A stretch of DNA of 38,955 nt from NCBI GenBank assembly GCA_964475955.1, contig CAYYZY010000059.1, positions 1 through 38,955 on the forward strand, given 5' to 3'. Both the position numbers and the translations under genes were made by a program. Of this stretch, positions 24,955 to 33,666 are shown piece after piece. Origin of the DNA: DATKZH01 sp964475955. GTDB lineage: Bacteria > Planctomycetota > Planctomycetia > Pirellulales > Thermoguttaceae. The first letter of the stretch is position 1. Each line of letters opens with the position of its first letter. Below the pieces are notes generated by a model. The model did no database searches, had not been told where the DNA came from, and was given only the letters and a program-made list of their open reading frames with translations.

Positions 24955-26322
24955 ATGGACCGCAACCTTTCCCGCAGAAACATGCTTCGGCTACTGGGCA
25001 CCTCCGGGTTGGCGGCCGGCGCGGGCGCGCTGGTGCCGTCGGACGAGGCGTGGGCCGACCCGGCCAGCCGCAAGGACGCCCCTCCCGGCGTGAAAGTGCA
25101 GGGCACCGCGGCCCCGCCCGCCGTGCTCCGCGGCGGCAAGGTGATCCAGCCCGAGCGCAAGCTGCCGCTATTGGCCGAGACCGACGTGCTGGTCGTCGGC
25201 GGCGGCCCGGCCGGGGTCGTGGCCGCGCTGGCCGCCCGGCGCATGGGCCTCGACGTGACGCTGGTGGAGCGCTACGGGCACCTGGGCGGGCAGTGGACCG
25301 GCGGGCTGGTGCTGGTCGTCGCGGGAATGCACGACAAGACCGACAAGCAGGTCATCCAGGGCATCGGCGAGGAGATCCTCAAGCGGCTCGATCGGCTCGA
25401 CCGGGGGATCATCAACCGGCGCCAGGGGGTCGACCCCACGGTCGACGCCGAGGCGGTCAAATACGTGATGGTCGAGCTGCTTCAGGAGGCCGGCGTGCGC
25501 GTGTTCCTCCACTGCTGGGGCGTCGACGCGATCGTGGACGGCAACACGGTCCGCGGGGCCGTGTTCGAGAGCAAGTCGGGGCGCCAGGCAATCCTGGCAG
25601 GGGCGGTGGTCGACGCCTCGGGCGACGGCGACGTGTTCGCGGTCGCCGGCGCCGGCTTCGAGCACATCCGGTTCCACGTCGGGCTCGTCTGCCGCATCGG
25701 CAACCTCGACAAGGTCGACCAGGCCAAGGCAAAAGAGGCCAGGCGCCCCAGGCGGCTGGGCGGCGTCACGCCGATCGAAGGCGTCAACTGGGTCAACATG
25801 CACGGCCCGGAAGGCGACGCACTCGACGTCGAAGATCTCACCCGCATGGAGATCAACCACCGCCTCCAGATCTGGAAGGACGTGGAGCGGATCCGCCGCA
25901 CGCCCGGCTACGAGAAGGTCTACCTGGTCGAGACGGCCCCGCAGCTCGGCGTGCGCATGTCGCGCATGCTCGCCGGCACGCAGCGACTTGCGTTCGACGA
26001 GGTGATGGCCGGCAAGAAGTTCCCCGATAGCATCGGCGTGGGCGGCGACTGGCGCCGCAAGGACCAACGGATCGGCGAGTGGCAGATCCCCTACGGCGTG
26101 CTCGTGCCCCAGCGGGTCGACAACGTGTTGGCCGCCGGGCGGTGCGTTTCGGGGGAGCCCAAGCTGGCCGACTACCTGCGGATCATCCCCACGTGCTTCG
26201 TCACGGGCCACGCGGCCGGCTGCGCCGCCGCGCTGGCCGTTCAGGACAACTGCCGGCCCCGCGACGTCGAGGTGCCCAAGCTCCAGAAGGTGCTCGAGGA
26301 ACAGGGGGCGTACCTGGGCTGA
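24955..26322 (+). CDS. Tat-exported FAD-dependent oxidoreductase, paralogue 2
   Basis: This complete 455-residue protein starts at ATG 24955 with cggagaa upstream. The Tat leader LSRRNMLRLLGTSGLAAGAG is followed by GKVIQPERKLPLL, the FAD motif VVGGGPAGVVAALAARRMG (81-99), LVERYGHLGGQWTGGL, VDASGDGDVFAVAGAG and the C-terminal AGRCVSGEPKLADYLRII...GHAAGCAAALA. It aligns with paralogue 1 along its whole length with high identity by eye. Paralogue 2 has a short insertion (WRRKDQRIGEWQIPY versus WNGDHQEWQIPY). The family uses FAD to oxidise or reduce an unknown substrate outside the cytoplasm, or to feed electrons to a partner. The duplication suggests two related substrates or heteromer formation (inference). 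Confidence 0.92.
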   Translation: MDRNLSRRNMLRLLGTSGLAAGAGALVPSDEAWADPASRKDAPPGVKVQGTAAPPAVLRGGKVIQPERKLPLLAETDVLVVGGGPAGVVAALAARRMGLDVTLVERYGHLGGQWTGGLVLVVAGMHDKTDKQVIQGIGEEILKRLDRLDRGIINRRQGVDPTVDAEAVKYVMVELLQEAGVRVFLHCWGVDAIVDGNTVRGAVFESKSGRQAILAGAVVDASGDGDVFAVAGAGFEHIRFHVGLVCRIGNLDKVDQAKAKEARRPRRLGGVTPIEGVNWVNMHGPEGDALDVEDLTRMEINHRLQIWKDVERIRRTPGYEKVYLVETAPQLGVRMSRMLAGTQRLAFDEVMAGKKFPDSIGVGGDWRRKDQRIGEWQIPYGVLVPQRVDNVLAAGRCVSGEPKLADYLRIIPTCFVTGHAAGCAAALAVQDNCRPRDVEVPKLQKVLEEQGAYLG

Positions 26323-27123
26323 ACCGCCTGCCCGGCGGCGGACTCACCATCGACTCGACCCACAGGAGAACTCGCCGAGATAATGAGAAAGCCGCCGGAC
26401 GTCACGGCCCGGCGGCTTTCATGCGAAGTGGATCCCTTTGCCTCGCACCAGTGGCCGGCATTCCGCATTGCGGGGGGGTACAGCGGGGCCGAGCCGGCTG
26501 TCGAGGTACCGGGGGAAGACCTCTTCGCGTCGATCGTGCAAGATTGGCTTCTGGGGGCGGGCGAACACAACGGCCCGTCGCAACGCGCCTCTCGGCCTGC
26601 GCGGACCCTTGGCCGCGCATTTCCGACCAGGTTGCCGCAAAGGCCTGACCCCTCATTCAACCCCGCGCCCCGGCGAGGGTTTCGGCGGCCAAGCGTTTCT
26701 TGAGTAGCAGATTGGCGTCGATACCTCGAGCCTACCGATGGCGAGCGTTCCGACGCGTAGAAGACCTCGATGGATTGTGCCGGGTCGCGATTGAGGACCG
26801 GCCGGGTTGCTCCTGCCCCCCCGCACGCTTCACCCCTACTTCTGGGGGAATCCACAGGAAAACGATCCCCTAACATACGCCAGCAAGGTATGGTTGTGGG
26901 CCACTCCACACCTTGGTACGCCTGACGAAACGGGGACTGGCTCCCGGCATTCCTCCGAATGACCGCCGGCCCCTCCGGAGATCGAGGGTGCCTGCCCCCC
27001 ATTTTGGCAGGACCTTTTTCCGCGGCCGTGGGAGCGCAACCGGGTAAGACCGGGTAAGGACGGAGGGGCATTCCGTCCTGCAAGCAATCGCCATCGGACG
27101 AACGAAGTCTCTAAGGTTTCGCC
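26323..27123. other. Long intergenic region between oxidoreductase pair and PPK2
   Basis: Eight hundred bases without a supported gene. Frames of 73-106 residues exist on both strands but have no ribosome site, motif or consistent codon pattern. The stretch holds the terminator-like hairpin at 26387-26420 and an AT-poor block at 26450-26820. An aaggtatgg/ccacacctt imperfect hairpin lies near 26885-26915, a tandem 10-mer (accgggtaag twice) at 27039-27058, and a GGACGGA/TCCGTCC hairpin near 27059-27079 just before PPK2. The last 250 bases resemble dispersed repeat DNA. Confidence 0.55.
26387..26420 (+). terminator. Terminator-like hairpin after the FAD oxidoreductase genes
   Basis: gaaagccgccgg (26387-26398) pairs perfectly with ccggcggctttc (26409-26420) around a 10-base loop. 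The A-rich 5' foot and T-rich 3' foot belong to the stem, the usual design of bidirectional intrinsic terminators, although no longer T run follows. It lies 65 bases after the stop codon. Confidence 0.75.
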
Positions 27124-28617
27124 ATGCTCGAGCTCGTCGACCTGAACAAGCGGCTCCCGAAGCAGCGGTATCGGGAAGTGTTCCCGGAACTGGAGCTTCG
27201 GCTCGGGGCCTGTCAGCGTGCGGCTCGGGCGGCCGGCGTGCCCGTGGTGATTCTGTTCGAGGGCTGGGACGCCAGCGGCAAGGGCCGCCTGATCAACCGG
27301 CTCACGCAGGCGCTCGATCCCCGCGGTTTCAAAGTCCACGCCGTCTCCGCCCCCAGCGACGTCGAGAGATTCTATCCCTGGATGCACCGCTTCTGGCAGG
27401 TGCTGCCGCCGGCGGGCCGGTTCGCGATCTTCGACCGTTCCTGGTACGGGCGCGTGCTGGTCGGGCGCATGGAGGGGTTGGTGCCGAAGTCCCAGTGGCG
27501 TCAGGCCTACACGGAGATCCAGCAGTTCGAGCGGCAGTTGGCCGACGCCGGCACGGTGCTCGTCAAGTTCTGGCTCCACGTCGACAAGCGCGAGCAGAAG
27601 GTCCGCTTTCGCAAGCTGAAGAAGGATGAGGCCACCGCCTGGAAGGTCGGCAAGTCGGAGCGCCGGCAACACCGCAACTACGGCGAGTGGCTCGAGGCGG
27701 TCGAAGAGATGCTCCAGCGGACCAGCACCGCCGAGGCGCCCTGGACGGTGATCGAAGCGCACCAGGGCCGCTTCGCCCGCGTGAAGGTGCTGGAGACGGT
27801 CGTCCGGACCGTGGAAAGCGAGCTGGAACGCCGCTCCATCGGTCCGAAGCCCGTGCCGAAGCCCATGCCCGAGCCGCCCCCTTCGCCGACGCGCGAGCAG
27901 ACGATCCTCGACCGCGTCGACCTGAACCTCTCCCTTTCGCGCGACGACTACGAGGACGAGCTCGATCAGCTCCAGAAGCGTCTGTTCCGCCTGGAGCACG
28001 AGCTCTACATGGCGCGGATCCCGGCGGTCGTCGTCTACGAGGGGTGGGACGCCGCGGGCAAGGGGGGCAACATCAAGCGTCTCACCCGGGGGCTGGACCC
28101 CCGCGGCTACGAGGTGGTGCCGGTCATGGCCCCGACCCCGGAAGAGAAGGCCCGGCACTACCTGTGGCGGTTCTGGCGCGAGGTGCCCAAGGCGGGCCAC
28201 ATCACGGTTTTCGACCGATCGTGGTACGGCCGGTTGATGGTGGAGCGGGTGGAGGGTTTCTGCACGGAGGACGAGTGGCGTCGGGCGTATCGAGAGATCA
28301 ACGAGTTCGAGCACCAGCTCGCCGACTTCGGCACGGCGATCGTCAAGTTCTGGCTGCACATCGACCCCGAGGAGCAGCTCCGCCGCTTCGAGGCCCGGCA
28401 AGAAAGCTCCAACAAGCAGTGGAAGATCACCGACGAGGACTGGCGCAACCGCGAGAAGTGGGGCCGTTACCGAATCGCCGTGGTCGACATGCTCCACCGC
28501 ACCAGCACCACGTACGCCCCGTGGACGATCCTCGAAGCCAACTGCAAGCTCTACGCCCGCATCAAGGCCCTCCGCACGGTGGCCAAGTCGCTGGAAAGCG
28601 CGCTGGCGAAGGCCTGA
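27124..28617 (+). CDS. Polyphosphate kinase 2, two-domain form (polyphosphate:AMP phosphotransferase type)
   Basis: This cytoplasmic enzyme of 497 residues is built of two fused PPK2 domains. Domain 1 (about 1-235) has Walker A GWDASGKG (47-54), a lid with HRFWQVLP, and Walker B DRSWYGRVLVGRMEG. Domain 2 (about 255-497) has GWDAAGKG (307-314), YLWRFWREVPKAGHITVFDRSWYGR and VERVEGF, then KQWKITDEDWRNREKW. A proline-rich linker (KPVPKPMPEPPPSP, about 240-253) separates them. Two-domain class II PPK2 enzymes typically phosphorylate AMP to ADP using polyphosphate; this class is established, but the assignment here is by architecture. Both domains keep their Walker motifs, so neither is obviously dead. 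The ATG at 27124 has only weak Shine-Dalgarno (aaggttt). It stands alone on the plus strand. Confidence 0.93.
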   Translation: MLELVDLNKRLPKQRYREVFPELELRLGACQRAARAAGVPVVILFEGWDASGKGRLINRLTQALDPRGFKVHAVSAPSDVERFYPWMHRFWQVLPPAGRFAIFDRSWYGRVLVGRMEGLVPKSQWRQAYTEIQQFERQLADAGTVLVKFWLHVDKREQKVRFRKLKKDEATAWKVGKSERRQHRNYGEWLEAVEEMLQRTSTAEAPWTVIEAHQGRFARVKVLETVVRTVESELERRSIGPKPVPKPMPEPPPSPTREQTILDRVDLNLSLSRDDYEDELDQLQKRLFRLEHELYMARIPAVVVYEGWDAAGKGGNIKRLTRGLDPRGYEVVPVMAPTPEEKARHYLWRFWREVPKAGHITVFDRSWYGRLMVERVEGFCTEDEWRRAYREINEFEHQLADFGTAIVKFWLHIDPEEQLRRFEARQESSNKQWKITDEDWRNREKWGRYRIAVVDMLHRTSTTYAPWTILEANCKLYARIKALRTVAKSLESALAKA

Positions 28618-28790
28618 ACGGGCGCCCGGCGAGGCCTCCACCCACGGACGCCCCGCCCGTCGCGCGGCCGGCCATCGACGGCCTTCTCTGCCAAGAAGAC
28701 GGAATAGCCCTCTGGCGTTGCGGGCAGCAGCCTCGAGGACGCCGCGGGATCCTCGCGAGGGGGGATTGCCGCGGAGGGCGTTCCCTATCA

Positions 28791-28811
28791 GTGCGCGTGA
28801 GAATCGCGCAC
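28791..28811. terminator. Hairpin between convergent PPK2 and GlsB-type genes
   Basis: gtgcgcg (28791-28797) and cgcgcac (28805-28811) form a perfect 7-base stem with a 7-base loop, next to the minus-strand gene's stop. No T tract follows on either strand, so a terminator role is only suggested by its position between convergent genes. Confidence 0.4.
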
Positions 28812-28817
28812 GGTCAG

Positions 28818-29063
28818 TCACGTCTTCCGGCCGACCTTCCTCAGCAGGAATATCAGCAAGATCGCTCCGACCAGTGCCGTGACGAGGTCGCCGATCATTC
28901 CCACGGCGGCAAGGCCCAGCAGCCGGAAGAGGAACCCGCCCAGGATCGCACCGACGACGCCGACGACCAGGTTGACCACCAGGCTGGAGGTGTTGCTTTT
29001 CATCACCTGGCCGGCGAGCCAGCCTGCGGCCAGTCCGATCAGTGCGAAGTAGAGAAGGTGCAT
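28818..29063 (-). CDS. GlsB/YeaQ/YmgE-family small membrane protein
   Basis: The protein has 81 residues and three predicted membrane helices. It begins MHLLYFALIGLAAGWLAGQVMK, followed by LVVNLVVGVVGAILGGFLF and a third helix DLVTALVGAILLIFLL ending in a basic tail (RKVGRKT). The GLxAGWLAG and NLxVGVVGAxLGG glycine patterns are those of transglycosylase-associated protein/GlsB (YeaQ/YmgE) proteins, implicated in envelope stress in other bacteria; the molecular role is unknown. The ATG at 29063 is chosen because the family motif starts there, while the upstream 37 in-frame residues are arginine-rich and not conserved. It converges with PPK2. Confidence 0.93.
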   Translation of the reverse strand: MHLLYFALIGLAAGWLAGQVMKSNTSSLVVNLVVGVVGAILGGFLFRLLGLAAVGMIGDLVTALVGAILLIFLLRKVGRKT

Positions 29064-29249
29064 GGTCGCCGTCCTGTCGGTGTGCTGTTCGCCCCGAATG
29101 GGGCGGATCGAGTCGGCCCGCCGTCGAGGCCTTCGGAGCCCGGGGGATTGTAGCGCCCGACGTGCGGATTTCAATAGGCCCTATCGCGCGGCCTCCGGTC
29201 GGCCGCGGTTTCGGCCCGGTTCGACGCGGTAGCGAAGGAGGGAACTTCC

Positions 29250-31352
29250 TCAAAGCGACACCGGCTCGCGGTGGCGGAGCTCCTGCCAAAGCTGCTTGAG
29301 CGGGGCCGTGCTCTTGCGCGGAAGCGTGTGCCCGGCGTAGGCCACCCGGCAGTAGAGGTCGGCCAGGCGGCGGGCGTCCTGGGCGACGGCGTCGACGTGC
29401 CCGCCCAGCTCGTGCGCGAACTCGTGCGGCGTTTGGTCCTCGCCCCGGGCCCAGCCGTGCTCCCGGGCCCACGCTTCGAGGGCCTCGAAGGTGTATCGCA
29501 CCACTTCGTCGGGCGACCACCCGTCGGCCATGCCGGAGGCGAACGGGTCGCGGAAAGCGGAGAACGGCCGGGGTGCGGCCGCAGCGGGGGATTCGGCGTC
29601 GGCGGCCGTCTCATCGCGGCCGGCTTTACGCCCGAAAAGACGCTCCCAGAACGCGCGCCAGCCGGCCAGGAAGTCGCGAAACGCGCCGAGCAGTTCGGCC
29701 CGCGAGCGCCACGCCCAGTAGACGATCGCCGCCAGGAGGACCGCGTAGAAGATCCACTTGAGGATCGTCCCGATCGACGACCAACTCCCGCCCGTGAGGG
29801 CCCCGGGGTCGAACCACTGCCGGCGCTCGGAGCCGCCGCCGGAGCCGCGTTCGTCGGCCGTTTCCGACTCAGGCGTTTCGCCCCGGTCGTCCCGGCGACC
29901 GTCGCCGCGCCAGCTCCGCCCGCCTTCGCCCTGTTCGGAGGGGGACTCGTCGCGCCGGCCGTCGTGCGCTTCGGACCTCGACTCCGACTCGGAGCCCGAG
30001 CCCCGCTCTTCCCGGTCGGAGGACGATTCCCGCCCCTCGCCTTCGCCCCCCGCATCCTCGCCCGAGGAACCCTTTTCCCCCTGCCCGCCCTCTTCGCCGG
30101 AGCGCGACGAGCCCTCTTCCCCCTCTTCCCCCTCTTCGCCCGATGCGCCCTTCTCGCCTTCGGAGCCCGACTCCGAATCGCTCCCTCCGCCCTTCGACTC
30201 GCCGGAAGAGCCGCCCTGGTCGCCCTGTTCGCCCCCCGACGCCCCGCCCTGTTCGCCTTCGGAGCCCGAGCCGCCTTCGCCCTGCTCCGATTGGGCCCCG
30301 CCCGACGAGCCCTGCTTGTCTCCCTCGCCCGCGGCGCCGGAGGGGAGGTCTTCGTCCTCCTCTCGGGTGCCGACGCGGGGGCCGCCTGCGTCTTCCTCGG
30401 CCGGGTCGCTCTTCATCATCGCGTGGCGCGACGACCGCTGCCGGTCGGAGCCGACCGTAAACGGCAGCCTGGCCGCCTCGATCTCGGCCCCGGGCCGCGG
30501 CAGGAACATGGTGAACGCCAACAGGCCGACCAGCAGGGCGCAGCCGATGGCCAGCCACGCGCCGGCCATGGCCGGGGGCATCTGGATTCGCCGCTGGCGC
30601 AGGTAGCGGCGGAGCCCCAGGAAGCTGGTCAGAAGCAATAGCCCCAAACCGCTGGCCACGTAGACCACCAGGAGCATGAAGGCGTAGCGGCGGCCGGCCG
30701 TGTTCTCCTTGCGGATGAACAACTGCCCGATGCCGAATAGCGGCAGCGCAGCCAGCGAAAAGTAGACGACCCACACGCCGGGCGCGTGGGGTCGCCGCCG
30801 GCGCTCGACGAATCGGTCCCACCAACTCCGCACCTGGTCGACCGGCGAGGTGACGCCTTCGGGCTCCTCGGCCGGTTCGGGCTCGTCTTCCGGCCCGGTT
30901 TCGGCTTCGGCTTCCGGCGGGGCGGTTTGGGCCGCCTTCTCGTCGAGCCCGACCGTTTGCATCAGGCCCTCGCCCGAGGCGTCCTCCGTCTCGTCGATCA
31001 GCGTGCAGTCCCAGGTCAGCTTGTGGGCGCACCACCAGATGATCCCGATCAACAGCACGCTGCCGAGCCAGCCGAGGTCGGCGAATCGGCCGATCGCCAG
31101 GAAGGTCACCACGGCGAGCGGGGCGGCGAACGCGTACGCCCGCTCCTTCCCCTCTTCGATCGCGATCCGCCCGATCAGCACCGTCGCCATCACGAACAGG
31201 GCGAAGATGAAGTGGAGCCTTCCGGCGTAGCTGCCGGTGTAGACGACTTCGAGCAGGAAGAAGACGAGGCTGCCGATGAGCGTCATGATCAGCACGGGGC
31301 TGACGGCGATGCCCAGGTAGTCGCCCAGCGTTTTGTCGAGCCGTCGGATCAT
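29250..31352 (-). CDS. Membrane protein with C-terminal DUF4129 domain and long Gly/Ser/Glu linker
   Basis: The protein has 700 residues. Residues 15-115 form several membrane helices (VLIMTLIGSLVFFLLEVVY, LHFIFALFVMATVLIG, AAPLAVVTFLAIG, GSVLLIGIIWW). Helices follow at about 190-285 (WVVYFSLAALPLFGIG, MLLVVYVASGLGLLLLTS, AWLAIGCALLVGLLAFTMF). Residues about 318-512 are an extreme low-complexity stretch of Gly, Ser, Glu, Asp and Gln. A further helix lies at 530-548, and the C-terminus (about 595-695) matches DUF4129 (PHEFAHELGGHVDAVAQDARRLADLYCRVAYAG). In the classic TgpA architecture a transglutaminase domain comes between; it is absent here. The ATG at 31352 overlaps the DUF58 stop as ATGA, so the three-gene operon MoxR-DUF58-DUF4129 is translationally coupled. 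Role: envelope assembly or peptide/protein maturation at the membrane (inference). Confidence 0.85.
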   Translation of the reverse strand: MIRRLDKTLGDYLGIAVSPVLIMTLIGSLVFFLLEVVYTGSYAGRLHFIFALFVMATVLIGRIAIEEGKERAYAFAAPLAVVTFLAIGRFADLGWLGSVLLIGIIWWCAHKLTWDCTLIDETEDASGEGLMQTVGLDEKAAQTAPPEAEAETGPEDEPEPAEEPEGVTSPVDQVRSWWDRFVERRRRPHAPGVWVVYFSLAALPLFGIGQLFIRKENTAGRRYAFMLLVVYVASGLGLLLLTSFLGLRRYLRQRRIQMPPAMAGAWLAIGCALLVGLLAFTMFLPRPGAEIEAARLPFTVGSDRQRSSRHAMMKSDPAEEDAGGPRVGTREEDEDLPSGAAGEGDKQGSSGGAQSEQGEGGSGSEGEQGGASGGEQGDQGGSSGESKGGGSDSESGSEGEKGASGEEGEEGEEGSSRSGEEGGQGEKGSSGEDAGGEGEGRESSSDREERGSGSESESRSEAHDGRRDESPSEQGEGGRSWRGDGRRDDRGETPESETADERGSGGGSERRQWFDPGALTGGSWSSIGTILKWIFYAVLLAAIVYWAWRSRAELLGAFRDFLAGWRAFWERLFGRKAGRDETAADAESPAAAAPRPFSAFRDPFASGMADGWSPDEVVRYTFEALEAWAREHGWARGEDQTPHEFAHELGGHVDAVAQDARRLADLYCRVAYAGHTLPRKSTAPLKQLWQELRHREPVSL

Positions 31353-32656
31353 CGGAGCACGTAGTCCCGGCAGAGCGTGGGGATGGCCGCCCTGTCCCTG
31401 AGGTGGCGCGACTGGATCCCTTCGGCCAGCAGGCGCCCGGCGTTCTCCTCGAAGTCCTGGACCTCGTAGACGTTGAGGACCGCCGTCACCGCGAACCCGT
31501 GGCGTCGCAGGCTCCCCAGCGCGACGGCCGTCTCGGGCGTGGCCGTGCCGAGGATCGCCAGCACCGTGGCGTCGCGCGGCAAACGGCTCGCCGCCTCCGC
31601 GATCAACTGGGCGAACGTGAGCCCGTCGGTCAGTTCCACCCGGGCGAGCGATTCCAGGATCCGCACGAGTTGCTCGGCGCCGCGGCGTGTTTCGACGACC
31701 ACGGGCTGAAGCCGATCGCTCTTGGTTCGCATTTCGGCCACCCGCCGGGCGGCCGCGCGGGAGCGGATGTCGTAGTCCCACCCTTCCTGGCGGATGCGGT
31801 CGGCCGCGTCGCGCCCGTTGGTCACCAGCCCCACCTGCTGGTTCATCTCGTAGACGGCGTTGGCCAGCGAGGCCGCGGCGGTGACGGCCAGTTCGGAGCG
31901 GGCCATGCGGTCGCGCCGCGGGTAGGCGTCCTGGTGGAAGTCGAGCACGAGGGTGGCCCCGGCGACGGTCGACGGCTCGTAGACCTTGCTGTGCAGTTCG
32001 CCCGTGCGCGCCGTCGCCCGCCAGTGGATCCGGTTGAGCGGATCGCCCGGCTGGTAGCCCCGCACGCCGGCGATGCGCGTGGGGTCTTCGTAGAGGCGGT
32101 AGGTCATGCGGACCTCGCCGATGGGGCGGCGCGAGGCGACGTCGAACCCCTCCAGCGCGAGCACCTCGGGGTAGACGAGCAGGAAATGCGGCGCGGTCAC
32201 CACGCGGTACCGGCGGTGCAGGCCGAACAGGTCGCCCGTCTCCAGCATCAAGGGCCCGATCTGGAAGTAGCCCCGCTGCCGGCACTCGAGCTGGTACATC
32301 AGGGTTTTGCGTCCCCTGGCGCGGAGCATGGCCAGTTGCAGGCGCCGGCCCTCAACGCCCAACCGCGGCGGCGGGGGCAGAAGCGCATGGCGCGGGAGCA
32401 GGTCCTCGACGAGAAGCCAGGGGATCGGCAGCCGGCCCGCGTTTTGGATGCGGATCACCACGGCCACCACGTCGCCCACGTTGACCGAAACCCGGCTGCA
32501 CTCCCGCGTGGCGGCGAGGTTTTCGGCCCAGGTGCGGGTGAGGAAGCGGCTGACGATCATCACGCTCAAAAGGGCGTACATGGCATAGGCCAACAGCCCT
32601 AAGTTGAAGACCAGGGCGACCAGAAGCAGCAGGCAGGCACCGCCGAACCACCTCAT
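31349..32656 (-). CDS. DUF58 domain-containing membrane-anchored protein
   Basis: The protein has 435 residues. Two membrane helices lie at the N-terminus (ACLLLLVALVFNLGLLAY and ALLSVMIVSRFL, about 7-40). A beta-sandwich stretch (VGDVVAVVIRIQNAGRLPIPW) is next. The DUF58 signature is VRGYQPGDPLNRIHWRATART (198-218), followed by a von Willebrand A-like Rossmann region (TLVLDFHQD, ELAVTAAASLANAVYEMNQQVGLV, VLAILGTATP). DUF58 proteins are genetically linked to MoxR ATPases and are thought to act as adaptors or substrates in chaperone-like metal insertion or envelope assembly. The ATG at 32656 overlaps the MoxR stop (ATGA), and its own stop overlaps the DUF4129 start in the same way. The start is therefore secure. 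Confidence 0.94.
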   Translation of the reverse strand: MRWFGGACLLLLVALVFNLGLLAYAMYALLSVMIVSRFLTRTWAENLAATRECSRVSVNVGDVVAVVIRIQNAGRLPIPWLLVEDLLPRHALLPPPPRLGVEGRRLQLAMLRARGRKTLMYQLECRQRGYFQIGPLMLETGDLFGLHRRYRVVTAPHFLLVYPEVLALEGFDVASRRPIGEVRMTYRLYEDPTRIAGVRGYQPGDPLNRIHWRATARTGELHSKVYEPSTVAGATLVLDFHQDAYPRRDRMARSELAVTAAASLANAVYEMNQQVGLVTNGRDAADRIRQEGWDYDIRSRAAARRVAEMRTKSDRLQPVVVETRRGAEQLVRILESLARVELTDGLTFAQLIAEAASRLPRDATVLAILGTATPETAVALGSLRRHGFAVTAVLNVYEVQDFEENAGRLLAEGIQSRHLRDRAAIPTLCRDYVLR

Positions 32657-33618
32657 TGCCACTGGGGCTCCTGTTCCGCGGAGAGGACGGGGACGGGCAC
32701 CTCGGCGACGATCTCCTCGACGATCGACTCGGCCGTCATCTTGCGCAACCGGCTCTCGGGCCGGAGGATCAGCCGGTGCGTGAGCACGGGCGCGGCGATC
32801 CGCTTGACGTCGTCCGGCTGGACGAACGTCCGCCCCGAAGCGGCCGCCAACGCCTGCGACGTGCGAAACAGCGCGATCGACGCCCTCGGGCTCGCGCCCA
32901 GGCTGAGGTCGTCGCACGCCCGCGTGTCGTGGACGATCTGCGTCAGGTAGCGCCGCACCTTCTCGTCGACGTGGATCCCGCGCACCGCCTGCTGGCACGC
33001 CACCAGTTCCTCGGGCGTCACGACCGGTTCGAGCCGATCGAGCGGGTGGCCCTTCTGGAGCCGGTCGAGCATCTTCAGCTCTTCATCCTGGCTGGGATAG
33101 CCCAGGCTGAATCGCATCAGGAACCGGTCGAGCTGGGCCTCGGGGAGCGGGAACGTGCCCTCGTGGTCGATCGGGTTCTGCGTGGCCATCACCAGAAACG
33201 GCGGCTCCAGCACGTGGGTGACGCCGTCGACGGTCACCCGGCCCTCGGCCATCGCCTCCAACAGCGACGCCTGTGTGCGCGGCGTGGCGCGGTTGATTTC
33301 GTCGGCCAACACGATTTGGGCGAAGATGGGACCGGGCCGAAACTCGAATTCGGCGGTCCGCTGATTGTAGATCGACGCCCCGGTCACGTCGGTCGGCAGC
33401 AGGTCGGGCGTACACTGCACCCGCTTGAAGCGGCAGCCCACGCTCTTCGAGAGCGCCCGGGCCAACATCGTCTTGGCCACGCCGGGGACGTCTTCCAGGA
33501 GGACGTGGCCCTCGCAGAGCCAGGCGACCAGCGACAGGATGATCTGCCGCCGCTTGCCCACGATCACGTTTTCCACGTTGGCGATGATCTTCTTCGCCGT
33601 CGCCATCACGTCGGCCAT
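32653..33618 (-). CDS. MoxR-family AAA+ ATPase
   Basis: This cytoplasmic ATPase has 321 residues. The Walker A reads VPGVAKT (44-50, Ala in place of the usual second glycine, common in MoxR). Walker B is LADEINRATPRTQASLLEAMAEG (from 104). Sensor 1 is MATQNPIDHEGTFPLPEAQLDRF (144-166), and the C-terminal lid contains GASPRASIALFRTSQALAA. MoxR ATPases act as chaperones, typically with VWA/DUF58 partners as here. The ATG at 33618 has an aaagg site and opens the operon MoxR, DUF58, DUF4129. The open frame extends upstream through a dispersed repeat (reading ELDPPYG), which is not coding. An inverted repeat pair lies in the promoter region (33667-33794). Confidence 0.96.
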   Translation of the reverse strand: MADVMATAKKIIANVENVIVGKRRQIILSLVAWLCEGHVLLEDVPGVAKTMLARALSKSVGCRFKRVQCTPDLLPTDVTGASIYNQRTAEFEFRPGPIFAQIVLADEINRATPRTQASLLEAMAEGRVTVDGVTHVLEPPFLVMATQNPIDHEGTFPLPEAQLDRFLMRFSLGYPSQDEELKMLDRLQKGHPLDRLEPVVTPEELVACQQAVRGIHVDEKVRRYLTQIVHDTRACDDLSLGASPRASIALFRTSQALAAASGRTFVQPDDVKRIAAPVLTHRLILRPESRLRKMTAESIVEEIVAEVPVPVLSAEQEPQWQ

Positions 33619-33666
33619 GGGGCGCCTTTCTCGCAATGGGTGAGCCGACCCGCGCGCTTCTCTCCC

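Noticed and set aside
23329..26322. 997-residue fusion of two FAD oxidoreductases
   Set aside because: The apparent continuity crosses 100 N, and a second start, ribosome site and Tat leader follow the gap.
26383..26703. 106-residue plus-strand ORF after the FAD genes
   Set aside because: It starts on the terminator hairpin, has no ribosome site or motif, and its codon pattern does not match the neighbouring genes.
29758..30606. Plus-strand proline/serine-rich frame over the DUF4129 linker
   Set aside because: It is the antisense of the Gly/Ser/Glu low-complexity stretch and has no ribosome site.
29250..32285. 1011-residue open frame covering the DUF4129 gene and the antisense-frame part of DUF58
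   Set aside because: Only the part from 31352 onwards has membrane and DUF4129 features; the upstream 311 residues are out of frame with the real DUF58 gene and arginine/proline-rich.
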